Part shown: positions 23,001 through 32,349 of the stretch, piece after piece
Position numbering within the stretch: the first letter of the stretch is position 1
How the letters are laid out: every line of letters begins with the position of its first letter
Source: Aedes albopictus
Lineage: Eukaryota; Arthropoda; Insecta; Diptera; Culicidae
NCBI RefSeq assembly: GCF_035046485.1
Contig: NC_085138.1
Location: 271,417,694-271,481,693, forward strand
Length of the DNA stretch: 64,000 nt
Direction: 5' to 3'
Program-made: the position numbers and the translations under genes
Notes under the pieces: generated by a model
Told to the model about the DNA's origin: nothing
The model's database searches: none
The model's input: only the letters and a program-made list of their open reading frames with translations

Positions 23001-23474
23001 TACAAAACGCTGATAAGACCGGTGATCCTCTACGGGCACGAGACATGGACCATGCTCGAGGAGGACCTGCAAGCACTCGGAGTCTTCGAGCGACGCGTGC
23101 TAAGAACGATCTTCGGTGGTGTGCAGGAGAACGGTGTGTGGCGGAGAAGAATGAACCACGAGCTCGCTGCACTTTACGGCGAACCCAGCATCCAGAAGGT
23201 GGCTAAAGCCGGAAGGATACGTTGGGCAGGGCATGTTGCAAGAATGCCGGACAACAACCCTGCAAAGCTGGTGTTTGCAACGGATCCGGTTGGCACAAGA
23301 AGGCGTGGAGCGCAGAGAGCACGATGGGCGGACCAGGTGGAGCGTGACTTGGCGAACATTGGGCGCGACCGAGGATGGAGAGCGGCAGCCACAAACCGAG
23401 TATTGTGGCGTACTATTGTTGATTATGTCTTGTCTTAATGATGTTGAACAAATAAATGTATGTATGTATGTAAT
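20073..23474 (+). mobile_element. Full-length RTE-clade (JAM1-like) non-LTR retrotransposon
   Basis: GATGGGTCAACGTTGA stands immediately before (20,057-20,072) and after (23,475-23,490) the element: a perfect 16-bp target duplication. The layout is a leader of about 360 bp, one long endonuclease-RT frame, a 3' UTR of about 20 bp and a (TGTA)n tail. A very short 3' UTR and a tetranucleotide tail are known hallmarks of RTE elements. Perfect flanks and an unbroken frame indicate a young insertion. A 140-bp piece of the same leader sits at 14,336-14,475, an old coding fragment is split at 28.7/32.6 kb, and a 3'-end relative lies near 25 kb. Confidence 0.93.
20436..23438 (+). CDS. RTE ORF: apurinic-like endonuclease plus reverse transcriptase
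   Basis: The frame is open from 20,436 (after a TAA at 20,433-20,435) to the TAA ending at 23,438, about 1,000 codons. Endonuclease: GTWNCRSL near residue 30, LQEVCW near 68, GDLNAQVG near 168 and SDHYLV near 262, in the order known for the exonuclease III-like fold that nicks target DNA. Reverse transcriptase: ENFRAITILNAAYKVLSQI, then FIDFKAAYDS (first catalytic Asp, near residue 639), SRRGLRQGDGHSCLLFN and FADDMDII (catalytic Asp pair, near 737). The C-terminal tail carries WAGHVARMP and RARWADQVERDL, usual for RTE. No in-frame ATG precedes the first endonuclease motif; the first is near 20,649, inside the domain. Initiation is therefore non-ATG or the true start was lost. No stops or shifts are visible. 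Confidence 0.93.
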   Translation, partial: KTIVTENQQQNNTNRDQRQRPQRTKRTCDWKLGTWNCRSLNFIGSTRILADLLKDRGFGIVALQEVCWTGSMVRTFRGNHTIYQSCGNTRELGTAFIVMGDMQRRVIGWWPIDERMCRLRIKGRFFNFSIINVHSPHSGSTDDDKDAFYAQLEREYDRCPSHDVKIIIGDLNAQVGQEEEFRPTIGKFSAHQQTNENGLRLIDFAASKNMAIRSTFFQHSLPYRYTWRSPQQTESQIDHVLIDGRHFSDIIDVRTYRGANIDSDHYLVMVKLRPKLSVINNVRYRRPPRYNIERLKQPDVASAYAQNLEAALPDEGELDEAPLEDCWSTVKAAINDAAESTIGYVERNRRNEWFDEECRTVLEEKNAARAVMLQQGTRQNVERYKQKRKQQTRLFREKKRRLEEAECEEMELLCRSQETRKFYQKLNASRNGFVPRAEICRDKDGGLLTDGREVIERWKQHFDQHLNGVENVGTGAHGNGRNDDASAAEDGNEPTPTLREVKDAIHQLKTNKAAGKDGIAAELIKMGPEKLATCLHRLIVRIWETKQLPEEWKEGVICPIHKKGDHLECENFRAITILNAAYKVLSQIIFRRLSPKTNEFVRSYQAGFIDGRSTTDQIFTVRQILQKCREYQVPTHHLFIDFKAAYDSIDRAELWRIMDENGFPGKLTRLIKATMDGVQNCVRVSGELSSSFVSRRGLRQGDGHSCLLFNIALEGVMRRAGLNSRGTIFTKSGQFVCFADDMDIIARTFGTVAELYTRLKREAAKVGLVVNASKTKYMLVGGTENDRIRLGSNVTIDGDTFEVVEEFVYLGSLLTADNNVSREIRRRIISGSRAYYGLQKKLRSKKIHPRTKCTMYKTLIRPVILYGHETWTMLEEDLQALGVFERRVLRTIFGGVQENGVWRRRMNHELAALYGEPSIQKVAKAGRIRWAGHVARMPDNNPAKLVFATDPVGTRRRGAQRARWADQVERDLANIGRDRGWRAAATNRVLWRTIVDYVLS

Positions 23475-23603
23475 GATGGGTCAACGTTGAATGGAAAAAT
23501 AAGAATTTGATCGCGTCAACAGAAGATGGTGGCTTTTTTAAGGAATTTTGAGCTCTAAAACAATGTAAAATAAGTGTATTTGTTATGGGAAATATGTTCG
23601 GAG

Positions 23604-23995
23604 CAGTGTTGGTAAAATCACACTCAATGTGCACTTATGAACCGCTCCTGCGTGAGCAAACTCGCGCACGATTCTGAATCGTTTTCTCACGCGCGAGAAT
23701 TTCATGCAAAATCTCGCTCTCACGAGTCAAGCGCTGAAATCTCGTTTGCTTGTAAAACAAATCCAAATCTATTTGAATGGCATTCAATGTTATTGTACGC
23801 TAGATTTGCCGTTTTTCTATAATATAATCCTAAAAATTTCGATGTAAATAATAAGAACACCAAGAAATGAAGCAATGAGTGAAATTACGAGTCAACTCAT
23901 GCATGATTTTTTAGGCTATGAGTTTGGCGAGTCAAGAATCGCGCGTGAAGCAACTCGACCATGAGATTTGAAAATTTGAGTTTTTACCAACACTG
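23604..23995. mobile_element. hAT-type MITE, 392 bp, TSD GTTCGGAG
   Basis: Termini CAGTGTTGGTAAAA and TTTTTACCAACACTG are inverted repeats. GTTCGGAG flanks both sides (23,596-23,603 and 23,996-24,003). A CAGTG start and an 8-bp duplication are typical of hAT elements. The interior is rich in inverted CTCACGCGCGAG-like words and has no coding capacity. Confidence 0.88.
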
Positions 23996-24009
23996 GTTCG
24001 GAGTCCACC

Positions 24010-24370
24010 AGAGTATCCAAGATAGCGGTCCAAAGTCCAAGATAATGGCCCAGTATTCAAGTTAGTGCCTATTTTATAGGATTTTTAATTATTGCGTTAT
24101 GGGCATATTTTGTATGAAAATATGTCCAGAATTCAAATTTTGTAATCAGAAAACCCAAGCTGTGCGCTGTTTCACAAGGTCTGCAATATGACTATAGTTT
24201 GAATGGGGAAAAATGCCGGTCTTCGTCCAAAACTGTTAACCAGAAAATCATAAACGACATGCCAAAATTCAATACGGCGACTATTTTATGTAATTTTAGG
24301 TGCAGAGTCCAAAGATGAATACCAGAACATCCAAAATGGTGTCTCAATGTTCAAGATGGCGGTAAGTTTA
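24010..24370. repeat. AAGATGGCGG-type repeat fragment
   Basis: Contains spaced CCAAGATAGCGG, CAAGATAATGGCC and TTCAAGATGGCGG words, related to the array at 29,330-30,350 and to the patch at 32,900-33,700. Confidence 0.6.
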
Positions 24371-24610
24371 GTTGGAGTAGATATCCGGAGTCATAAAATG
24401 ATGAGTTGAGTTTTGGATCGTTGTCTTATATTTTCTAAATATAGGATGTTATGCTAATATAAAATGTTTCCATATTGAGTAGATTTAGCAAGCAGTTTTC
24501 ATTTTGTATTTATGTCAATGTCATCAACATGTCGCTCGAGTTTTTTTGAAAGGATATTTTAAAGCACGAGAAAGGCACCATCACCGCTAGGTGGATTAAT
24601 TAGGGTTTTT

Positions 24611-24880
24611 AAGACAACATTTGCCCAAAAAGTGTGTCATTTTAATGAATTTTGAACTGGTTCAAATTAAGATTACTGTTGTGGTGGTTTTTGCCTTTTG
24701 TGAAACTGGCAGCACTGGTATTGTCTAATATACATTAGACGTACCGCATCACAAACAGAAGTGAATAAGTAGGGAAAGTGTTAATATGTTTGTTTCTGGG
24801 GATGGTAGAAAAATACTATAATGTAAGTGATATTTAAGATTAATTTAAGAATGTATTTAAAATTAAATTAATAAAATTAC
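24611..24880. other. No gene; spacer
   Basis: AT-rich sequence following the end of the repeat family. Nothing was recognised. Confidence 0.5.
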
Positions 24881-24884
24881 AGCA

Positions 24885-25275
24885 TTGAAGCTGACCACAA
24901 AAAAAGGCTGCTCTCAATATGTATGTATTCATTCCGGAGCTAAATCATCCCAACAATTACAATTTGGCAAGTTCAAAGCTAGATTTCTTACCCTATAAAG
25001 AGATGGATATAGTGAAGCGAATAAAACTCGACAGGCTGTGGTGGGCTGAGCACGTAGCTCGTATGCCGGAGGAATCACAACCAAAATTCAACCAATATTC
25101 AACAGAGAATCAGGAAGGGGCCTCCAGTTTCATGGTAGGCCGCGCACACGTTGGCTTTTTGCAGTTGAGCAGGACCTAAGGGTTCTAAACGTTTAGGGCG
25201 ATTGGCCCAGGACCAAGTTTCACTTGGAGTAGAATTACCGCTTCGAGTTGTAGCCTATCAAGTATAAAGTAAGTA
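24885..25275 (+). pseudogene. RTE-like 3' end fragment
   Basis: The frame contains IVKRIKLDRLWWAEHVARMP, the same C-terminal motif as WAGHVARMP in the RTE frame ending at 23,438. It is followed by eroded arginine/tryptophan-rich tail residues with stops, and then a short AAGT-repeat tail (GTATAAAGTAAGTAAG) at 25,261-25,276. This is a 5'-truncated, decayed copy of a related non-LTR element. Confidence 0.7.
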
Positions 25276-26434
25276 AGAATATTGCTGTTATGTTTTCTTT
25301 CCTTATTGTGATAAGTCACTTCTATGTTAATAATAAATACAACAGCTGATTAGTGGCCTCCGGTGAACCCAAAAAAGTACTCTATCAGACCGTTCCCTAT
25401 GGACTAAGTACAATACCCATTGCTGTCAGGATCAGAAACTAACATGAACAATGCAGGCCTATTTCTGCCATCTAAATCCCGAAGACTATCCACACTCGCA
25501 GCGCATTCTTATGGATGACCCCCCAGGGGGGTTGGTAATAATGTATCTCCAATAAGCTAATGCTTGGGTGGGTATGCTTACATATCATTCGGCTCGGCCA
25601 TTCTCCAGTATTTATTGCGGTACTAAAGAAATGCTCGCACAATTACGTTCCGCCATCTGGTCATGATATGTGAAGCAAAGAAAAGCGCAGCGATGTGATG
25701 TATTTTTAAAAGGACGGGCTTATGGCTTGGAATTTATTTTTTATTGTGTTGTTTGGCCGCAGAGTCGATTCTTTTGACAATTGAAATGCAAACAGTGGCT
25801 CTACGGCGGTTATATCACACACAATTTGCATGCCACGTATGTGAATGAGCGATATAAAATAAATCATGTTTGCAGATGACTTACTCCTACATATTGCTTT
25901 CTTTTTTTTAATGCGAGCCGTGCATTATTGTTCTGAATAATAGAAGACGTTAGGCAAGTGGGGTATTTACGAGCTTATAATATGTAGTACGATACGCCTT
26001 CACACCAAACATCATCGATCATTTTTTTAATTTCAAGTGTGAATAATATTTGATACAAAATAATTTTAAATCGGCACAAAATTTGTCTACTTGTACATAG
26101 CTTTTTGTGAAACGTCACGTCGATGCTTTCAGATTACTGTCCTTCTCGTTCCTAGCAACACTTACCTTGTAGAATATTGAACAGCTTTTAAAATATATCT
26201 CATCCCTGGGGAAGATTTGTCTTTAGCACAAATCTCCAGCCTTGATCTGCAGAAGGCACCGCTCTCTGTCACGGTTCATTTGTCGCGTCCGAATCTTAAA
26301 CATGCACCAGCGCATCACACTATTGGCGGAAACAAGAAACCTGTTCAAACATACATGGCACCTCTTCCTTCCGGTTGGGAAATCGTTGTCTCATCAAAGA
26401 CATCCGAGCCGAACCGCACCAGTTCACACTACTC
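25276..26434. other. Unassigned flank of the hAT element
   Basis: No recognised gene. From about 26,180 an open plus-strand frame runs up to the hAT insertion (it contains SLDLQKAPLSVTVHLSRPN and APLPSGWEIVV) and begins just after a splice-acceptor-like TTTGTCTTTAG at 26,216-26,226. If the hAT and one target copy are removed, the frame continues about 18 more codons into 28,400-28,450 before a stop. It could be an exon relic; no family was recognised. Confidence 0.3.
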
Positions 26435-26991
26435 TAGGGCTTCCAATCCCGGGATGGATTCCCGAATCCCGGGAACCAAATTTTGGTATCCCGGGTTTCC
26501 CGAATTTCCCGGGATTTTTTTTTCTATTGTCTATTTTTTGTCAAATGACCAACTTAAAATTGTCAATGATTAATTTACCCAGTTTTTTTATTTACGTTCG
26601 ACAAATCACGTGACCTCTATGCAGATGTTATTTATGTTGATGTTATTACATATATGATTGTACCTTTACGGAAAACTTACGCAGATAACATCCTCTTAAT
26701 AATATGAAGGCAATGAACTGGTTTCAACTCTTAACGATTCTCCTTCTTTTTAATACTGCTTCAAAGTATGGAGTTCATCCTATAGTGCCAACTGATCCAC
26801 CAATAACAGTCAGAATCCTATTTATAACTGACTTTCTACAAGGTCGTAGTGACCGCCCAACTATTTAAAAACAAATGAATTTGTACATTGCTACTAGATC
26901 ATGGTGCATCAACCTCATACAGCGCTTGTTAATTAGACGATCAGATAATACCACGTATGGAGCCATTATTGGGCTTCAATGGGTTTTTACC

Positions 26992-27264
26992 CATAGCCGA
27001 GGCGGTAAACGCACGGGTATTCAGCATGACCATGCTGAGGGTGACGGGTTCGATTCCCGGTCGGTCCAGGATCTTTTCGTAATGGAAATTTCCTTGACTT
27101 CCTTGGGCATAGAGTATCTTCGTGCCTGCCACACGATATACACATGCAAAATGGTCATTGGCAGAGGAAGCTCTCAGTTAATAACTGTGGAAGTGCTCAT
27201 AGAACACTAAGCTGAGAAGCAGGCTTTGTCCCAGTGAGGACGTTACGCCAAGAAGAGGAGAGGA
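26992..27264 (+). mobile_element. tRNA-derived SINE inside the hAT element
   Basis: GGGTTTTTACC is duplicated on both sides (26,981-26,991 and 27,265-27,275). It has the same tRNA-like head (TAGCCGAGGCGGTAAACGC, GGTTCGATTCC) and the same body as the SINE at 12,210-12,496, and ends GAAGAGGAGAGGA. Confidence 0.93.
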
Positions 27265-27658
27265 GGGTTTTTACCTTTGTAGTTTTTTACCTTCTTTTCA
27301 GAATCCCTCGCCGAAATCCTTTTCATTTTTTTGTTTGGCAGTTCTCCTATAATTATTTTTTGTATCGGTTGCTATGTACTCTGGACTTGTGTTATTGTAT
27401 CTGTTCATTAAGTATGACAATGTGATTGTGGCATAGATCTTAAGCTTAAAATGAGCATCATAGGGGTTGTTTTATGCTAGTTAATGTACCCAAAATAATC
27501 AATAAAAAATGAACTACTTTCAGCAAAACACGTTCATGTATTTTAAATTTAAACTTAATGCTGGTTCAAATCGTACTTAAAATGAATTGACGGTAAAATA
27601 TGATCCATCTTATCATGAAATTTGCTGAATTGTGCACAGTCTATAACTGGAATTGGTA

Positions 27659-28230
27659 CACTGAGGATACTGCAACTCCGAAAATCATACGAATCAACTA
27701 TGATTTTTTGCCACAAGAATTTCTTGCGAAAATCATAGTTACGAACTATGATTTTGAATTCAAAGCACCAACTATTATTGTCATACTGTTACTGTATAAA
27801 TTTCATAACACTCACGTATGAAAACCATACCGATAACGTATAAAATCTGAAATTATGTCGTATGACTATCATACATACATACTTCTATGAAATATTTTGC
27901 ACAAATTAAAAAAAAATCGCAACCTGGAATCGAACCAGGAACGTCAAGGTTGGCGAGTGCGTGCTTTACTCATTCACCCATCGACGCTTCGGAAGTTGAA
28001 GTGGTTAGAAGCCAATAAAAGGTTTTGTTGTTTTTTAGCAATGGTGTTTCATAACATATCTTATGATTTTCATACGATGCTTCTTATGAGATTTTTCATA
28101 CGACAAGTCTTATGGATTTCGCTTTTCAATGTATGAAAAGCATACGAGAACTATGAAATGGTGAAAAAAATAAAAATTACTGATTCATAAGATGCAAACT
28201 ATGAAAATCATACGATCAGTATCCTCAGTG
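27659..28230. mobile_element. TA-flanked MITE, 572 bp, with tRNA-like B box
   Basis: Termini CACTGAGGATACTG and CAGTATCCTCAGTG are perfect inverted repeats, with TA on both sides (27,657-27,658 and 28,231-28,232), as in Tc1/mariner mobilisation. The interior is rich in inverted AAAATCATACGA/TCGTATGATTTT-like words. On the minus strand at about 27,905-27,990 there is a tRNA-like stretch with CTGGTTCGATTCCAGG, a perfect T-arm hairpin and B box, preceded by a poor A box. Confidence 0.85.
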
Positions 28231-28399
28231 TAAAATATGATATCTGATTAATAATTTTCTTTAAAATAAATTCAGTTTTCGCTTAAAATAACAGATTTCC
28301 TTATTTCCCGGGATCCCGGGAAATCCCGGGAAATTGTTATATTTTTTCCCGTTTCCCGGGAAGCTGAATCCCGGGAAAATTGGAAGCCCTACACTACTC

Positions 28400-28738
28400 G
28401 GTCAACCGTGTGAAGCTGGACGGTTTAAGTCTCAAAAAGCGCACTCAGGACAGCTAATGTTTTATTCAGCCGGTCTCAAGAAAACGGCAAAACACTTCAT
28501 AAATATAGCATCAAACGGTTTGGTTGGTCAAGGGGAACTGTTTTTCGAATATGTGAATAGGTGATTGGGTCTCTTCGACGGTGACGATTTCTTCAGTTTT
28601 GAAATATTGCCACTAAATGAGCTTCTTTACTGCTGGTTCTATTTCGTGTACTTATTCATTTCAATGTATAATTTTCCTTAGATATCGGATCCGTTCTATA
28701 ATATCTAGGGTACAGGCAAAGACAAACAGACGTCGCCT
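28400..28738. other. No gene recognised
   Basis: Right flank of the hAT element. It includes an open stretch with KKTAKHFINIASNGLVGQGE that has no recognisable family, and a partial MITE end (AGACAAACAGACGTC) near 28,720. Confidence 0.4.
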
Positions 28739-28864
28739 TGGACTTCCATGCCTACATTCCAGGTTGCGAGATGCATTATGCTTCTGGTAGAACTTCGGCG
28801 TTTCTTAAAAACGGTACAGTCGTTCCATTTCCTCGCACTTCACTTCTCCCAAACGGCGTCTTAA
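28739..28864 (-). pseudogene. RTE ORF fragment, downstream half
   Basis: Minus-strand translation gives RRRLGEVKCEEMERLYRF, then a stop, then FYQKHNASRN. These match KKRRLEEAECEEMELL and FYQKLNASRNGF in the RTE frame at 20,436-23,438 (about 21,630-21,730). The upstream half of the same fragment is across the TTAA element at 32,564-32,670. Confidence 0.75.
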
Positions 28865-29329
28865 CCCATATCCGCCCAGCGTCCTATAAATAGGACAGTC
28901 CTTTTGATGTGAATATCTCCAGAATTACGCAAAATTTTAGTATACTTTCTTCACAGAAGATGTTCTCCACACCCATATCTTGCTCATAGTGGACAATATA
29001 GTTTGTGACTGGCTCACTAGGTGGCGTAAGCGATGCTGCAAAGTTGACATATTGTCACGATCTATTTCCCTGGAATCTTGACAATGGTTAACAAAATTTA
29101 TAGTTCATTTCTTCGGCAGAGTTGTTAATCAATGCATACAAAAGTCGATGTATGTATTATTGTATGTTTTACATGCTTGTATGTTTATATGTTTGTCAAT
29201 TTGTATGTTTATAAATATGTATGTACGTATGTATATATGAATGCCGGAACATAGGCATAACTCTGGAATGCGTCAAGAAATTTCAAGCAAATTTGGCATA
29301 CATATTCCTTAGGATGTGGAGGTAGTAGT

Positions 29330-30350
29330 AGGGGTATTGGAATTCAAGATGACGGCTCAGGTTCCAAGATGGCGGTCAAAACTCCAGAATATATTATTTT
29401 AAACGGCAATGCTGCTTCGGATACTATGCAATATGGGTATCTTTCGACCGGGCTTCATAGGTAGAACTTAAAAATGAATATCCGACGCTATTTTGAAATC
29501 CAAGATAGCGGACCATATCCAAGATGGCGGCCACGGAATGGTAGTTTGAGCTATGATACCATGCAATATGGGTATCTATCAATCGCGCTTGATGAGTAGA
29601 AGTCAAAAATCGATATTTCACGCCATTTTGAAATCCAAAATGGTGGACCACATCCAAGATGGCGGTCACGGAATGGAAGTTTGAGCTATGATACCATGCA
29701 ATATGGGTATTTATCGATCGGGCATCATAAGTAGAACGCAAAAATGAATATCCGACGCCATTTTGAAATCCAAGATGGCGGACCATATCCAAGATGGCGG
29801 CCACGGAATGGTAGTTTGAGCTATGATACCATGCAATAGGGATATCTATCGATCGCGCTTGATGAATAGAAGTCAAAAATCGATATTTGACGCCATTTTG
29901 AAGTCCAAGATGGTGAACCATATCCAAGATGGCGGCCACGGAATGGTAGTTTGAGCTATGATACCATGCAATATGGGTATCAATCGATCGGGCTTGATGT
30001 GTTGAAGTAAAAAATCGATATTTGACGCTATTTTGAAATCCAAGATTGCGGCCACAGTATGGTAGTTTGAGCTATGCAATATGTGTATCTTTCGACCGGA
30101 CTTCATAGGTAGAACTTAAACATGAATATCCGACGCTATTTTGAAATCCAAGATGGCGGACCATATCCAAGATGGCGGCCACGGAATGGTAGTTTGAGCT
30201 ATGATACCATGCAATATGGGTATCAATCGATCGGGCTTGATGTGTTGAAGTAAAAAATCGATATTTGACGCTATTTTGAAATCCAAGATTGCGGCCACAG
30301 TATGGTAGTTTGAGCTATGCAATATGGGTATCTATCGATCGGGCTTTATG
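29330..30350. repeat. 135-bp tandem array with alternating unit types
   Basis: The word TTTTGAAATCCAAGAT recurs at 29,491, 29,626, 29,761, 29,896, 30,031, 30,139 and 30,274. The spacing is exactly 135 bp, except for one 108-bp step caused by a 27-bp deletion. Each unit holds CCAAGATGGCGG, GGTAGTTTGAGCTATG and ATGCAATATGGGTATC. Two variants mostly alternate: one with AAATGAATATCCGACGC and one with AAATCGATATTTGACGC. The minus-strand frames through it repeat the same peptide and are not genes. Confidence 0.93.
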
Positions 30351-30730
30351 GAAAAAGGGTAGAGGGTCATGTAGATGATAGGGTAACGGGTAGGGTTAAC
30401 GGTGGAGCAGACGGTTGGGTAGAGGGTTTTGGTGAAGGATAGTGTAGAGAGAGTGGATTAGAAGGTTAGGGTAGAGAATAGGGTACACGGTAGGAAAGAG
30501 GGTAGGATAGAAAGTAGGGTTGAGGGTAGAGTAGACGGTACGATTAACCACAATATAGACTAGAGGGTACGGTAAAGAATAGGGCAGTGGTTATGGTAGA
30601 GGATAGGGTAGAGAGTAGGGCAGATAGTAGGGTTGAAGGTTATGATAGAGCATAGGATACAGGGTTACAATAGAAGGCAAAGAAGACAGTAAGGTAGAAG
30701 CTAGATAGTAGGGTGAAGAATTGAGATGAG
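30351..30730 (+). repeat. GGGTAGAGGGTAGGGT purine-rich minisatellite
   Basis: An irregular tandem of GGGTAGA/GGGTAGG words directly follows the 135-bp array. G-run density is high on the plus strand. There is no coding content. Confidence 0.8.
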
Positions 30731-31660
30731 ATTAGATGAGCTGAGTTTTTTTCGAGATAGGGTATCGCGCCACTTGGGCGGTGGCTTCTATATTCGTCTG
30801 TTTTCCACTGTAACGAGCCGAGATCCTCGCTCGAGATTTATACCAGCAATTTCTCACGATATTTCTTCTGTGATTATTTCAGGGATTCCTACCAAGCTTT
30901 CAGCTGAGATTCCCTCAGAATTTCTTAAGTAAATCCACCCGGGATTCATTCAGGGATTTCTATCAGAAATGTTCTCCCCCCCCCCCAGCGTTTTCAGACT
31001 TTTGTACGTAATTCTTAATTAATTGGATGTGTTAATCACCGTTAACTGATATTTAATTGTTTTATTGATTTTCTCGGTGAAAAACTACTGATTTAATATT
31101 GTGACGTTTCGGCTTACTGTTTCTCTTCAGCCATTCAGATAATTTCGATCATCACAGCAACTTTCACCTCCTTTACTGCTGGGCGATCACATACCTTCGA
31201 GAAGGCGGTACTAGACACTAAAGACGGCCTTATAGTTGAGATCAAAATACGTATCTGTCAAAGGATACAAATTAAAAGGAACAGTATTTACAATGATTTT
31301 CTTTTCAAATCATGCAGAATTTCTGAAAAGTTTACGACTACGTAAAGAGAGTTTGTGGGGTATTGAAAGAAAAACTCAATTACTTTATCATCATTATCTG
31401 TGTAAAATCTAACTTCTACAGTATTTTAACGTTTGGTTATGCTACACATAGTGACTACTCTTTATTTGATGTGTTGAAAAAATAAATTTGAGAAATGTTC
31501 AACAGTGCAGTCGAAAATACATGAAATTACAAGGACCATACATTGCATACTTTTAGGCTTTTATCGGGTTATATTTCTGCGCCAATTTATAAGTTTTTTT
31601 TCTATTCTTTTTGAGTGGTTATCATCTCTCTCACTTGTTTAGAGCTGGATTGTATCTATA

Positions 31661-32349
31661 CTAGACTGGGTCAACAAAGTCGATTTTTTGGAACAAAGCT
31701 TTTTCGATTCATTTTAGCGTCCAAAGCAACTGTGCAAAATTTGGAAGCGATTGGTTGCTTTGTGATTGAAATTTGTATGGAATTTAGTATGGGAAAACGT
31801 GTTTTTTTTGCATTTTTCTCATAAATTGAAATTTTTCGTCTAAAACGATCTAACCATTGACGTTAAAGTATAGCCTAGAATATGCCGAGAAACTTTTCCG
31901 AAGACCGCAAAGTGATCCAACACTTGTGAAAAAAGTTATAACGTACAGATTGCCCAGTGGTGCTTAACATTTAACATGTAAAGGAATAACATCGATAATA
32001 AAATCTCAATTTTTGGCCTAAGTTACCAGGCGAATAACTTTTTTCACAAGCGTCGGATCACTTTGCGGTCTTCGGCAAAGTTTTTCGGTATATCCTATGC
32101 TATACTTTAACGTCATCAGTTACATGTTATTAGACAAAAGAATTCAATTTATGAGTAAAATGCAAAAAAGTACGTTTTTCCATACTAATTTCCATACAAA
32201 TTTCAATCGCAATGCGGAATACGGGGACGCAACCAATCGCTCCCAAATTTTGCACAGTTGTTTTGGACGCTAATATAGGTTGAAAAAGCTTTGTTCCGGG
32301 TTGATTCGATCCAATTTAAAGTTTCTCCATACAACGTTGACCCACTCTG
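31661..32349. mobile_element. TA-flanked foldback element, 689 bp
   Basis: The two arms (about 31,661-31,990 and 32,020-32,349) are inverted copies over more than 300 bp each. Both carry CGAAGACCGCAAAGTGATC, a TTGCACAGTT-type word and GGAACAAAGCTTTTTC. The ends read CTAGACTGGGTCAAC and GTTGACCCACTCTG, with TA on each side. It is nearly a complete palindrome with a short spacer. Related single-arm sequence occurs near 16,440-16,800 and 62,640-62,720. Confidence 0.85.

Larger units (their letters stand above)
18409..24610 (+). mobile_element. Minisatellite-bearing repeat family, copy 2 (plus), multiply invaded
   Basis: It begins GCCTTTCTCGTACACTAAGT and ends CACCGCTAGGTGGATTAATT near 24,600, matching the end of copy 3. 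Inside are a hairpin MITE (19,132-19,254), the full RTE element (20,073-23,474), an 8-bp-duplication MITE (23,604-23,995) and AAGATGGCGG-type repeats (24,010-24,370). Whether everything up to 24,610 belongs to a single original copy is inferred from the matching end sequence. Confidence 0.65.
26435..28391. mobile_element. hAT-type non-autonomous transposon, 1,957 bp, TSD CACTACTC
   Basis: Termini TAGGGCTTCCAAT and ATTGGAAGCCCTA are perfect inverted repeats. CACTACTC flanks both ends (26,427-26,434 and 28,392-28,399), the 8-bp duplication expected of hAT. Both subterminal regions contain repeated TCCCGGGA words, which look like clustered transposase-binding sites. It hosts a SINE (26,992-27,264) and a TA-flanked MITE (27,659-28,230). 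No transposase frame remains, so it depends on a source elsewhere. Confidence 0.9.

Noticed and set aside
20592..23438. Host gene resembling craniofacial development protein 2
   Set aside because: That name is often attached to such frames automatically. The endonuclease-RT order, 16-bp duplication and tail show it is an RTE retrotransposon.
27905..27990. tRNA gene
   Set aside because: The T-arm is good but acceptor and D arms are not, and it sits inside a palindromic MITE.
29424..30322. Minus-strand frames repeating DMVRHLGFQNGV-like peptides
   Set aside because: They follow the 135-bp tandem unit (45 codons). The unit is a non-coding satellite with relatives lacking the frame.
29330..30350. 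CRISPR-like array
   Set aside because: The whole 135-bp unit is repeated, without unique spacers between short repeats, and the context is eukaryotic transposon DNA.
30351..30730. Telomere-like GGGTAGG repeats
   Set aside because: Irregular GGGTAGA/GGGTAGG words, not a canonical telomeric hexamer or pentamer, and dipteran telomeres are not known to use such repeats.
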